A DNA stretch of 64,000 nt from Papio anubis (taxonomy: Eukaryota > Chordata > Mammalia > Primates > Cercopithecidae), in assembly GCF_008728515.1 (NCBI RefSeq), contig NC_044986.1, positions 52,192,855 through 52,256,854 on the forward strand, in the 5' to 3' direction. The notes under the pieces were generated by a model that saw only the letters and a list, made by a program, of their open reading frames with translations, made no database searches and was not told the DNA's origin. A program made the position numbers and the translations under genes. Below are positions 22,968 to 34,720 of this stretch, one piece after another (position 1 is the first letter of the stretch; each line of letters starts with the position of its first letter).

Positions 22968-23311
22968 TGATACGGTTTGGCTGTGTCCCCAACAAAATCT
23001 TGTCTTGAATTCCCATGTGTTGTGGGAGGGACCTGGTGGGAGGTAATTGAATCATGGGGCAGGTCTTTCCCATGCTGTTCTCGTAATAGTGAATAACTTT
23101 CACAAGACGTGGTAACCACTTATAAGAAGGGGTTTCCCTATACAAGCTTTCTTTTTGCCTGCTGCCATCGATTTAACATGCGAATTGCTCCTCCTTGCCT
23201 TCTTCCATGATTGTGAGGCCTCCCCAGCCATGTAAAATTGTGAGTCCTTTAAACCTCTTTTTCTTCCCAGTCTCAGGTACGTCTTTATCAGCAGGATGAA
23301 AACAGACTACA
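22968..23311 (+). mobile_element. THE1-type MaLR solo LTR inserted in L1
   Basis: Starts TGATACGGTTTGGCTGTGTC and ends 'gaaaacagactaca'. Flanked by a perfect 5-base target duplication gctag at 22963-22967 and 23312-23316, the length expected for this group. Internal landmarks: 'tgttgtgggagggacctggt', 'gaatcatggggcagg', 'catgattgtgaggcctcccc'. At 344 bases it fits a THE1 LTR. It cuts the L1 ORF2, so it is younger than that L1. Confidence 0.93.
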
Positions 23312-24092
23312 GCTAGCTTTGGGGTTAGTTTGTTCTTTTTCCTCTGGGTGCAATATTATATTGTTAAATTAAGGTCTTTATAATGTCTTAATTTAGATAT
23401 TTAGCATTATAAACTTTCCTCTTAACAGTGGTTTAGCTGTATCCCATATTTTAGTATGTTGTGTCTCTATTTTCATTTATTTCAAAGATCTTTTAAAATT
23501 TCTGCCTTAATTTTATTGTTTACCCCAGAATCATTCAGGAGTAAGTTTGTTAATTTCTATGTAATTGTGTGGTTTTCAGAGAGCTTCTTAGTATTTTTTT
23601 CTATTTTTCTTCCACTCTGTACTGAGACTATGGTTAGTATGATTTTGACTGTTTTAAATTTATTTGGACTTGTTTTATGGCCAAACCTGTGGTTGAACTT
23701 ACATACATTTCATTTGCAGATGAGAAAAACATATATTCTGTGGTTGATGGATGGAGAGTCCTGTAAGAATCTATTAGGTCCAATTGGTAAAGTGCCAAAT
23801 TTAAGTTCAGGACTTCTTTGTTAGTTTTCTACCTCAATAATGTGGCTAGCATTGCCAGTGGAGTGCTGAAGTCCCTCACTCTTATTGTATGTCTATCTAA
23901 GTCTTTTTTGTAGATCTAGAAGTACATGCTTTACGAATCTTGGTGCTTCCATATTAGGCACACACATAATTAGGATAGTTAAGTCATTTTGTTGGATTGA
24001 ACCATTTACCATTATGTAGTGCTGTTCTTGTCCGTTTCTACTGTTGTTGATTTGAAGTCTATTTTATCTGATATAAGAATAGTGATCCCTGC

Positions 24093-24115
24093 TTTTTTTT
24101 TTTTTTTTTTTTTTT
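24093..24115. repeat. T23 homopolymer inside L1
   Basis: A 23-base T run within the L1 antisense sequence ('gatccctgc' before it, 'ctttttcctg' after). The ordinary L1 sequence has a shorter T run here; expansion by slippage is likely. Confidence 0.9.
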
Positions 24116-24419
24116 CTTTTTCCTGTTTGTATGACATATCTCTCTCTAATCCTTTACTGTGAGTCTGTGGTTGTTGTTATGTGAGAGATGGGTCTCTTGA
24201 AGAAAACAAATAGTTATTTTTTTTAATCCAATTTGCCACTCTGTACCTGTTAAGTGAGGTGTTAAGATCATTTATATTCAATGTTAATATTGATGTGTGA
24301 GGTTCTGTTCTATCATGCAGTCGTTAGCTGGTTGTTTTGTAGTTCCTGTTGTGTAGTTGCTTTAAAGGGTCTGTGGGTGATGTACTAGGGCATGGTTTTG
24401 TGGTATTCTTGTTTCATCC

Positions 24420-25250
24420 CCATGTTTATAATTCCCTTAAGGATCGCTTGTATGCTTTGTCTAGTGGTAATAAATTTCCTTCACAATTCTTTGTGTGAAG
24501 AAGTTTTTATTTTTCCTTTCCTTGTGAAGCTTAGTTTGGTGGGGTGTAAAATTCTTGGTTGGGGCTTATTATCTGAGAATGCAAAACATAGGCCCACAAT
24601 CTCTTCTGGATGAAGGGTTACTTCTGATAAATATACTGTTAGATCACTTTGTAAGTGATCTGAGCTTTTAAGATTTTTTCTTTAGCCTTGACCTTAAATA
24701 GTCTAGTGACTATATGACTTGGTGATGTTCATTTTGTGTTGTATTTACAGGTGTTTCTGGATTTCTTATATCTGAATGTCTACCTCTCGAGGAAGATTAG
24801 GAAAATTTTCTTGAACTATTCCTACAAATATGTTTTCCAGATTGTTTATATTTTTCCTTCTCCCTCAAGAATGCTAATAATTCATAAGTTTGATTACTTT
24901 ACATAATCCTATATTTCTAGCAGATTTGTTCATTTTTGTAATTCTCTTTTGAAATTTTGTCTGAATGGCTTAGTTCAACAGACTGATCACCCAGTTCTGA
25001 AATTTGTTTTCTGCTTGGTCTAGTCTATTGACAAAGCTTTTAATTGCATTTTGAAATTCTGTAAGTGAGTTCTTCAGTTCCAGTAGCTCTAACTGATTTC
25101 TTTTAAAATGTTTACCTTTTCATTTATTTCTTGGATTGCTTTACAGGTTTCTTTGTCTTAATTTTCAACCTTATCTTGGAGCTCATTGAGTTGTGTGATC
25201 CATGTTTTGAATTCTTCATATGTTATCTCTGTACCTATATTTTGGCTTCG
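24420..25250 (-). pseudogene. L1 ORF1 pseudogene, strongly decayed
   Basis: L1 ORF1 encodes an RNA-binding trimer with an N-terminal coiled coil, an RRM and a C-terminal domain. The position between ORF2 and the 5'UTR, and the alignment of the stretch at 24505-24570 with the ORF1 3' end of the other L1 in this window (near 45340-45400, 'aaattct(t/g)ggttg'), identify it. No long open frame survives on the minus strand, so it is far more decayed than the copy at 45205-46232. Ends are approximate. Confidence 0.6.
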
Positions 25251-25259
25251 CACCATTGC

Positions 25260-27994
25260 CAGAAAGTTTTCAGTTGTCACACATTCTGATTTTTTATAAT
25301 GGCAGAAATCTTAATGCTGTTTCTTTCTCATCTGGAGAGTGTTGCATTGGGTAGGGTATTTTGGCTTTGCTTCTATAGTCCTCTGCACTTCTAGCAGCGA
25401 GTTTTATATTGTGGTGTGTGGTTCAACCTACAGGCCAGTAGGTGATATTTGCAATAAGAGCCAACTGCTGCATAAGTAGGTGTGTATGAACTTGATCATT
25501 GTTTACTGTGAGGTAATTTCTGTAGTTTCAGGTGAAGGACTGAACAGTAGGGTTTCCAATATCCTGTACTGTTGAGGTGGTAGGACACAGCTAGGCAGAG
25601 CTGGAGCTCCTCACTTGCCCATTATATCTACACCCAGTGGTGAGTGTAGGCACTTGCCATGATGAGGGTGGCTGGGTGAAATTCCTGGTGAAGTGCACTG
25701 AGGACACTGCCGCAGCTCCCTGTCCTAAAAAGGCAGGAATGAAATCTGTTTCCCTATTGCACCCCTGCTCCAGGTCCCTTGACTCGTGGTTCAGTTGCAT
25801 ACCAGAGTCTATCTCTGGGCTATAATATGGTTGAAACCAACAGGGAATGCCTGTTTTGTGACTCTCTATGGGAGTGATTTCATGGCATAACCTCATCACT
25901 CAACCCGATATAGACACCTTTAAAGCTTGCCTGTTCTTTGATGTGGCAGGATCACCGCTTCTTGTAAAGGGAAGGAGGGCTCCATCTTTGCACTGAGGTG
26001 AGCACTCAGGTGAGCTTGCCAGTGAGTGCTGGTTGTCATGGTGTCAGCTGAGTGGGTTGACCCAACCTCAGACCCTGAGGGAACAGGACAGGTGCTAACA
26101 GGTTGGAATGGGTAGGTTTGTTCTCCCAGTTCCCAGGCTTCTAAATGGCCTGCTGGACAGTGTGTATGAGTCCTGAGGGTGCTGAACCTGGGTCGGGTTA
26201 GTGCAGACTTCAGGTGTTGGCTGTGGTGAAGTTAGGAGGGGTGGAATGTTCTCTGGGTCACCAGTCAACCTCTCAGGCAGGGACTGGTAGAACACTTAGG
26301 CAGTGGGATCCCAGTGATCATAGTCCTGTGGGGGCTGGGTTTTCAGAAGGGCCCTGGGCCACAGTGTCCAGGCGAGGGCAGGATGGCTGTGCTGTGAGCC
26401 TTTCATTGGAGAAGGTGAGATCCCTGAGCTGGGGAAGTGGAGACTGTTGGCTGTGGCGTGCCTGGTACACTCACACTTGTGTTACCTCTGAGAGTTTTGT
26501 TCCGTGGAAACATAGACACATTACCCACTGCGGTGTTCAGGTGGGGTGGGGTCATTGTGCTTGAAGCGCAAGCCATGGAGCCTTACTGGCTGGGAGCAGT
26601 GGGGCTGTTGGGGCATTGGCAGTCACAGTCTGTAGGCTGGGCATTCTCTGGGGCAATGGATGGCTGTGCCTGCCACACAGTTCAGGCAGGGGAAGGATCA
26701 CTGTGGTGCTAGAAGCCCCAGCTGGCTAGCCTTGCGTGGCTCAGAGCAGAAATTCATATGGTTTACTATCTGGGAGGTTTCCTAAGAAATGCCAAGTTGT
26801 ACCCACTGGCAGAGTTCAGGCAGGAATGGGGTCACTGCGCTGGACTCCCAACCCGAGCTTCCTGGCAAGGAGAAGCACAGCAGTCTGTCTACTCCCCAGC
26901 ACAATTGTGGCCTTTATCAGAGCTATGGCAGCTGGCACCTGGCTGCTCAGGAATCCAGGACCTGTGAGGATCCACTTGGGGGACTCTCACTCACTTACCC
27001 TCTCCCTGCTTTCAGGAGTTTCACCAGGCTCCACACTGGTTACGGGTAGGTGGCTGCTACCTGTACAGCCAACAGTCTCCACTTCCCCAGCTCAGGGATC
27101 CCGTCTTCTCCAATGAAAGGCTCACAGCACAACCATCCTGCCCTCGCCTGCACATTTCACCTGCAGCCCAGGGCCCTTCTGAAAACCCAGCCCCCACAGG
27201 ACTATGATAATTGGGATCCCACTGCCTAAGTGTTCTACCAGTCCCTGCCTGAGAGGTTGACTGGTGACCAGAACATTCCACCTCCCTACTTCACCACAGC
27301 CAATACCTGAAGTCTGCACTAACCCGATCCAGGTTCAGCACCCTCAGGACTCATACACACTGTCCAGCAGGCCATTTAGAAGCCTGGGAACTGGAGAACA
27401 ACCTACTCCATTCCAACTCTGTTAGCACCTGTCCTGTTCCCTCAGGGTCTGAGGTTTGGCCAACCCACTCAGCTGACACCATGACAACCAGCACTCACTA
27501 GCAAGCTCACCTGAGTGCTCACCTGAGTGCAAAGATGGAGCCCTCCTTCCCTTTACAAGAAAGTCTGCCACATCGAGAGAAGAACAGGCAGCTTTTAAGG
27601 TGTCTATGCTCCGGGTTGGTGACAGGGGTTATGCTGATGAAACCACTCCCATAGACAGTCACCAGGAAACATTTCCTATTTGGAACAAAACATATTATAA
27701 GCAGAATACAGGCTCTAGAAGTGGCATCCTAGAACTGAGGTCAGGAACCTTCTGGAACAGGGTGGTGGCTACTGTTGACAGTAGCAAAGTAGCTAACATG
27801 ACAGTAGCTAACCCAACCCAGGTCCAGCCCCCTCAGGACTCATACACACTGTCCAGTGAATTGGGATTCACATTGGGTGAATCCCAATGTGCTCTCTTAG
27901 ACAAAACACTTGAAGAATTACTATTTACTCTCCACTTTGTTTTCTCTCTGCGAGAGTGTTGCACACTAGCTGCTGCTAGTCAGCCATCTTGAAC
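25260..27994 (-). promoter_or_regulatory. L1 5'UTR (former internal promoter), rearranged
   Basis: This is the GC-richest stretch of the window, and sits upstream of ORF1 of the minus-strand L1. L1 5'UTRs carry the internal promoter. The minus-strand start is at about 27994. Within it, 25762-27061 runs in the opposite (plus) orientation relative to the rest, producing an inverted repeat with 27062-27764. The plus-oriented part also contains three loosely related 'gttcagg(c/t)(a/g)gg...tcactg' motifs near 26535, 26680 and 26815. Open frames in this block (for example 26214-27116) are by-products of its composition, not genes. Confidence 0.65.
25762..27764. repeat. Long inverted repeat, arms about 700 bp, spacer about 605 bp
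   Basis: Left arm about 25762-26456 and right arm about 27062-27764 are reverse complements. Landmarks: 'ggaagtggagactgttggct' (left, near 26434) against 'agccaacagtctccacttcc' (right, near 27065); 'gcaggccatttagaagcctg' (right, near 27367) against 'caggcttctaaatggcctgc' (left, near 26132). Inner halves match at roughly nine bases in ten or better; the outer 150 bases are weaker. The spacer is 26457-27061. A third partial copy of 'ctcaggactcatacacactg' lies at 27833, in the same orientation as the right arm (27345). Confidence 0.85.
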
Positions 27995-28002
27995 TTTGTT
28001 CC

Positions 28003-30940
28003 CCCTTATATCAAAGCAAGATCAAAAAGAAATGCCTTACTTATCTTCTGTCCTTTCCTACTCTGTCACCTGGAAAGCACATTATTTTCTCTTCTTTATC
28101 AAACATGTGTATACTGACAGTATAATTAGCTCCAAATGTTCTTTCCCATTGATCCACCTGCCTGATTTCCATCAGGTAGCTTAGTACCAAGGAACACAAT
28201 GTATGTCACCCTTAACCTGGGTGAGTCATTCTCAGTGTGATTCAGCATAGGTGACTAATCTTAAGTCTGGACCACTGGAAATGTCCTGAAATAATAAACA
28301 TTGACATAGCATCTGTCTATGTCAAATCCAACTGGATATTTCTGCTTCTGCTATTTCGTGAGTTAGCACATATTAGTAACACATATTAATTTCAATTAAA
28401 TCTTATTAATATCTAGCATATGTACGACTACAAGTAATGATAATTTTATTTTCAAATAAAATTTGGAGAAAGGAGATAATCTAATGACCAGTAGAATGTA
28501 GTTCTATTACCGTTTAATCCTAGGGACAAATGCCATTCTCAGAAATCTTTTTTACTATTACAGTTTGATTACATTATTACCTTATTTGATCATTATCAAG
28601 AAAAGATAATTACAGTAAATATTATTCAGGAATAATTATGTAACAATACTGAGTTAATAAACTATAATTATACTCATTTTGCAGTTAAATAACTTGAAAT
28701 GTGTAGAGATATAATTATTACAAGAAATCACATTTCAGGAAAGTGGGAGAGTCATTCAGGAACCCTGTCCTTTCTCATACTGAATTCCAGACTTAGAGGC
28801 ATTCTTTGATAGTGCATTTTAAATATTTTATTATTTCCATACTAATTTCTAAACCTCACAATGCTTTTCATTGCACTGTTCAGGCTGGTTTTACTAGCTG
28901 CCTTTCCATAAAAATAATGTTAAATATTATCTCTATCTTGTGTTATCTCATTGTCAAAGGAATTCTGAAATCTTAGTATTAGTCTACTTAAAAATAGACC
29001 CAGTTTTAGTAATAAAGATACTGACGATGTTAAAAGTAAAAGTTAACTTTTACTGGTCAGTTAAGACATGCTGGGGTCTATCTCAAATTGATTCCAATAC
29101 AATTCAGAGCAGTTAAAATATATAGAGGCAGAAAGATGAATGGCTGTGTAAGAATATGAAGAATTTCTCTCTGCCCGGAACAAATTCTTTCACAACACCT
29201 GCAATGTGATTACAACTTATTCTTCAAGTTTCAACTTAGAATTTACTGCCCCAAGTAGACTTTCAGGTTTCCACATCAATTCCTGACAACGCATGGCTAT
29301 GTACCCCTACCTATATGTTCCCTTTTATCCTTTATCATAACATAACACTATGAACTATGCAAGTATAGGAACTTGTTCATCATCATATCTTAGTTTTAGC
29401 AATAATGCTGTTTAAATTGAATGATAAATGAACTAATTATTGGAACTGAATTTCTCCCACAACCACATTCTTTTGCATTTGAACTAGAAGGAATCTCTAG
29501 TTTAATCTTGGCAGGTGTTTTTGGTGACTGAAGAAAACATTCTCTGAGTCTATGATTTTCAGGCCAAAAGTGGTAGACAGTTCTTACTTCCATTGACAAA
29601 GTCCTACCTAAACATAATGTGTTTGCATTTCTACTTTTTGGACCCTACATTTTCTCTAAAGTCTTAAAAATGATCAGTTCATGTAAAAGGAAATCATGGA
29701 AATAAGGGAGAGTTAACTCCCATCAGAGCAACTATCAATTTAAACAGTAAGAATCTTCAGTTACTATCTCGGCTTCCAGCCTGTTCCATAGACAATTTCT
29801 GGCAGGCTGTCTGTAAGCATCTCTGAAGTCCTGGGATAATTTTGCTTAATTCTAAATCAGCGCCTTTTATAAAATACCTTGATATTGGCTTTCTCTCCAT
29901 TGTATTTCACATCCCATGCTTCTTCATTCTTATTCTTTAGAAGCAAATCCAAATTACCTACAGTCAATTCCTTGCTTCAAACTGAGGATCACTAGATTTC
30001 TAGACTCATTAAGGTTTTTCCTCCAAAGACAACTTTTCCTCACTCCTCTCTGAACTTGAATCATTACCCTGCTTTCTACTTTTAGATTGCTATGACATAT
30101 AGCATGACAAGATGTAATACTAATATAGCAATGATAGATTCCATTTCTGTGTCTACTCTTCCCAGTCTTTCTGCAGTTTCTCTAATTTTAAGTTTACACA
30201 ATGACTACCTCTTCACATCCAATCTCTTTGTAATGCTGTAGGTCTCAACTTACTCATTATACCACAGCCCTTATTCTAGATACTGAGATGAAATACCTAG
30301 AGACCAAGGAAAGGTTGAGTTGGAATAGATTTGAATTGCAATGAATCTTAATTCAGAAGTATATTACTATTGTTATTTAAAAAACATCTCTTACCTATTA
30401 ATTTATCTGTTCTTTTTCTTCTAATGCATCAAATATGTGTGTGTGTATATATATATTCTGATATATATATGTATATATATTCACATTCTGTATGTGTATA
30501 TATGTTCATATTGTATATGGGGATAAATATATATCCTCATTTCTTACCCTATTTTCAATTACTTATATCCCCATTATTATATGTAATACCTCCCTTCATC
30601 TCAAGGGTATGGAATCTTTGGCTTTAAATTAGGAGAGTTTGGAAAAATACTATCTTCTTATTTGGGATAGTAAAAAGACGGAGAAAAAAATAAGCTTACA
30701 AAAATACATAATAAACATAAGAAAGGCAGAACAACTCATCTCTAAAGAACTGGGGGGATAGAAAATGAATAACTATGAATTCATCCAAGATGATTACTGC
30801 ATTCAGGGGCTTCCTCTATGAGAAAGTATCAATTCCAGTAGCTTCTTATGCCCTGGGATGTCGCATTTCATTAACTATTTTTCAGCTTGTGTAAAAAATA
30901 TTGTTTTTTTCCTCTGTTTATGTACTGAATTGCAGTGACT
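28003..30940. other. Repeat-poor AT-rich sequence
   Basis: Almost 3 kb without a repeat family I can name, except the simple repeat at 30436-30535. Open frames at 27996-28184, 29396-29599 and 30370-30627 have no recognisable domain; the last is made by a TA/TG tract. Confidence 0.45.
30436..30535. repeat. TG/TA simple repeat tract
   Basis: Mixed 'tgtgtgtg', 'tatatata' and 'gtatatgtt' units with interruptions. Variable simple-sequence region with no gene signal. Confidence 0.85.
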
Positions 30941-30949
30941 GAATTTCAA

Positions 30950-31235
30950 AGAATAAATCATTTGCTAAACTGGAATCAACCAATTTGATCATAATGCATT
31001 ATGTTTTTAAAAATATATTTGAGTTGCTAAAATTTTTGTTTTGATGTGTTCCTTCTATGGTCAAGACAATTAGTCTTCTTCCCTTTTTACTCTTAATATT
31101 TTAGTCAAATTACACTGTCTTCATAAACTCCGTTGAAAAGCGTTGGTGATTTTTTAATAATGTAGAAGATTTATGGTAAAATTGGTATTGATTTCACCTT
31201 AAATGGTGGAAGAATTTATGAGAAAAGATTAAAGT
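30950..31235 (-). mobile_element. Candidate very old L1 ORF2 fragment
   Basis: The plus strand shows, in order, motifs similar to antisense L1 ORF2: 'atttgatcataatgcattat', 'ttcataaactccgttgaaaa', 'aaattggtattgatttcacc', 'ttaaatggtggaagaattta'. The order and spacing fit, but divergence is high, so chance similarity cannot be excluded by eye. Confidence 0.4.
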
Positions 31236-34200
31236 GATAAAACATTTCTTTGTGGGAACTTTTAAAAATTCCCATTCTCTTTATAATAACTTTGCATGAG
31301 TAGTATTAAAAAGTTTTGTTTTGTTTTTTAAATATAGGAATTAGTCTTGATCCTCTGGGAAGTTACTTAATAGTACATATTTAATAATATAGGCATATAC
31401 ACAAGATAATCTATATCTCTAGCACACATCTGGTCAGTGTATCCTTTGTCTAAGTCTGGTGATATATTTATACACAGATTCTGTTCTTACAATTTTTTCT
31501 AAGCTTATTTAGCTTTTTATTTGTTGTCCTCTTTTGGACATAGAAATCTCTCCTCAAGTAAGAACTCATTCTAAAACTTTTTCTTTCTGTTTATCCATAA
31601 CAAATACATCCATAAATTAACTGTCATTATGCCTACCACAAACAGGGTATCAATATTACCTGTCCACAATTTATCATAGCAAAGCTAAAGTGATACACTT
31701 TCTTGAGAGCATACATGAATTATCCTCAGTATTACACAAGAATATTTACCCATTCTCACATTAATCTGTGACAGAATTCAATAGGAGAGAATTCTTGGAA
31801 AAAAGAGTTTCAGAGACGTAATTAACTTGTCATTGTGACTATGCCAGAAGGCACAAGAGATAATCATATCATTTGGTCAGCAACTATAAAAGTGTGTGCA
31901 TGTGTCTGCATGTGTGTGTATGTATATATTTCATTTTTATAGCAACTCATAAGAGTAAAGTGTATACACCTAATTATAAAGACACATGATACATTTTTGT
32001 TATTTTTTAACTGAGGCCTGTTAAGAACATTTAGAGTGAAGCAATTACTGGCATGGATTTGTTTGCAACATAAAAAATATGTTTTTTTTTAAAAAGGGAG
32101 AATTTCTCAAGGCTATTTGCAGTAACGTGGAAAAAGTACATATTCACTCATGAATCAATGGATTTAAATGAGCTTTGGTAAAAAAGACTTTGAGAATATA
32201 TGAAATCTCAATTACTATAAAAAATAAATGTTTTCTTCAAAAAATGAATTAATTTTAGTTAACTATCATACTTATATTATTACATACTTTAAGGTCATAT
32301 AATTTAGAATTCAAAATTTCAGACAGATCTATTTCGAAATGGTGAGAGAAGTCACTACCTTCAGTGAAAACTAGAGGAGGACAACTTTCTCTGAGTGCTG
32401 TGCTTTCTCTTCCTTCCCCCTTCATAACCAGAATCAGTTTAATAATATTTAAACTGAGTAAATCTTCCAGGAATGCTTTTCTTATTTATACATCTCTCCT
32501 ATCAATTAGCTGACAAAAAGCAATACTGCTTCTGGAAGTTCACAAGGGTAATACTATAAAACAAAATAGCCAGCCTGAGGGAAACATTGGCTATTTCCTT
32601 TTCCCTTGTAATTTTACTTTTTCATTTATAATGTTTCCCATTTAATAACTTATGGAGTCTGTAAAATGGACTTGCATGTAAGTCTTGGTGTTTCCTATTT
32701 GCCACAAGCTTTCTTCTTGAATGTAGTGTTTGTCTCTGTTTAAAAGCATTTTAAATCATTTTTTTCTGGCAAAATAAACCTGCACATGTAGGGAAACAGA
32801 TATAATTTTCATATTACCAGTTAGTGAACTGGGGAAATTGGTCCAGCTCAAGGTCATACTACTTTCAATAAAAGCACACACATAAAACAAGAATCTCCTA
32901 CAAGTTGATTTTGAGAGACTAATAAAGCATATATATAATATTTTGTAAACTGCAAGACATGTTAAAAATTTAAATATTCTTATTCTAATACTCATATTAA
33001 GAAATATTCTCAAATATAAATCATATATGAATTGTTTGAAATAAAATTTAAGTTTATGCCTCCATTTTATTTTAGTGTTATTTTTATTTGTGCAAATAAA
33101 GAACTATGTTTACATTCCCTTTGCTTATGTACTTAAACAATTATAAGTTAGAGACAAATTTATAAATTAATCACAAACAAAATAACCAAAGCAGTAAAAT
33201 TATATCTAATTAACAATCTTAATTGAGTATACTGGATTGCTTATAATACTGAGCTGGAAATAAATCACTGATTTTGTTTTTAAATTAGAAATATAATGTG
33301 CGGGGTTTTGTTCTATAATTAATGTTTTTTCCTCTTTTACTTCAATACTACTTATGTAAAGTTCACTGATTTACAAACTATGCTACACAATATGTACCTG
33401 AAAATATTAAGGCTTTGTTTTCCTATTATAGATAATTAGACCTCATATTTATCTAACACTCAACTAATGAGAATTGTCACTTTAAAGGTGTGCCATTTAT
33501 TATAATGCCATCTTATTCCCTTAAATATAAGATTAACCTTGCAGTTTAATGAATTCCGAATTGAATAAATATGTAATCCAATAATTGTTAGAACAGAAAA
33601 AATACTCCTGGCATATTTATTAAAACTTGTGAAGAGAATATTTCAGGTAGTAATGTGCAAATAGGTGATTCAAATACATGGAGCTATCTGTTGAAAATGT
33701 GGCTATAATACTATCTCTTGCTTTGAATTCTGCTGCCTACACTAGAGTATACTGTGTGAAAACCTAGTTCCCCTGACTTTTTGTACTATTTAAATTACTG
33801 AAAGTCTTAGTTTGCAAAAAGCACTAGGTCATTTGGCTTTAACTTTACAAACATATGATTGCTAATACAGAAATATTAGTCATAAAAAATAGCAATTTTC
33901 AGTTGCACAACATAGTACAGAACATGTTTTTTGGTGTTTATTAAATTACGAAATTGAACACCACAAATTCAACAACTTAGAGAGAATCAAGAGTCAAAGG
34001 AGCATTTTCAAATATGCTGATGGTCCTCGAGTTGAAAAATTTTGCCATTCTATCTCATAGCAGAAGAAATGGTTTATGAAACAATTTTGAGGAAAATAAT
34101 CAATAGCCCTTTCTCGTTTTCATCACCATCATCATTGTCATCATTATTATGCCCACAATTATTTTGAAATGTACTAACTTGATTTCTGGATATGTATATT

Positions 34201-34720
34201 GTTCTTGAGAATTCTAATTTTCTAATTTCAGATGATGAAACTTTCTTTTCTTTGAATAATCAATTTTCCCTACTTGAATAAGTTAATTCAAATTATTTAC
34301 TTCTGAATGTATATATTCTACACAAATATTTTTTATCATAATGATAATAATTATACCCACTTGAAAAGGGGCAACCAAAATATTACAAACTACTTTCAGA
34401 GTGGAAGATTGAAATACCGTAGTTTCTACCTTTTCTTCACAAGGTAGGCGCTCATAGAGGACTGCTTATTTTGATGAATTGGTTCCTGAAATACAATTAT
34501 TTAGAAATAAATACATATACATATTTTATACAGAAAGTGTACCATGCAAATATAATGAAATGAAATGAGTTTTCTAAGGAAAAAAAAACTGGCCATTGCT
34601 TTTTAAATCTAGTAAATATTTGTGTCCATTTTTAAAGGAAAAGAAGAATAGCTGTAACTGAATATGAAGTTTACAAGTACAAGTATTTATAAAGGATAAC
34701 TGTGAATAGACAACTGATCA
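31236..34720. other. Repeat-poor AT-rich sequence
   Basis: No named repeat or gene. Minor simple repeats: TG/TA near 31896-31928 and 'catcatcat' near 34123-34150. The open frame 32756-33013 (minus) has no recognisable domain. Confidence 0.45.

Larger units (their letters stand above)
20290..24350 (-). pseudogene. L1 ORF2 pseudogene (endonuclease/reverse transcriptase), broken
   Basis: ORF2 of L1 encodes an endonuclease and a reverse transcriptase that copies L1 RNA at a nicked chromosome site. Only fragments survive on the minus strand. The C-terminal part is in the frame 20326-20730, containing 'VIAKMWNQPRSLSIVKW' and 'MEYHAAIQNHIH', which resemble the region before the ORF2 end. Frame 22519-22800 contains 'STIRNDKGDLTTDLKEIQ' and 'LSQEKIKTLNRPILSSEI' from the stretch between the two enzymatic domains. 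Stops and frameshifts separate them. A MADE1 and a THE1-type LTR also interrupt the gene. Boundaries are approximate. Confidence 0.75.
20032..28002 (-). mobile_element. Near full-length L1 (L1PB/older L1PA-type), minus strand
   Basis: From left to right, in reverse: 3'UTR (from about 20045, 'caggtttgttacac'), ORF2 (about 20290-24350), ORF1 (about 24420-25250) and a long GC-richer 5'UTR to about 27994. The 5' end reads on the minus strand 'caagatggctgactagcagc', a typical L1 start. A candidate target duplication 'tttgttcc' occurs at 20032-20039 and 27995-28002. Later insertions are a MADE1 (21762-21853) and a THE1-type LTR (22968-23311). The 5'UTR is unusually long because part of it is present twice in opposite orientation. 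All frames are broken, so the copy cannot move. Confidence 0.88.

Noticed and set aside
26214..27116. Cluster of overlapping open frames of 60-130 codons in GC-richer DNA, at first sight like an exon or CpG island
   Set aside because: The block is the rearranged 5'UTR of the minus-strand L1. The frames lie on both strands, have no domain, and follow base composition.
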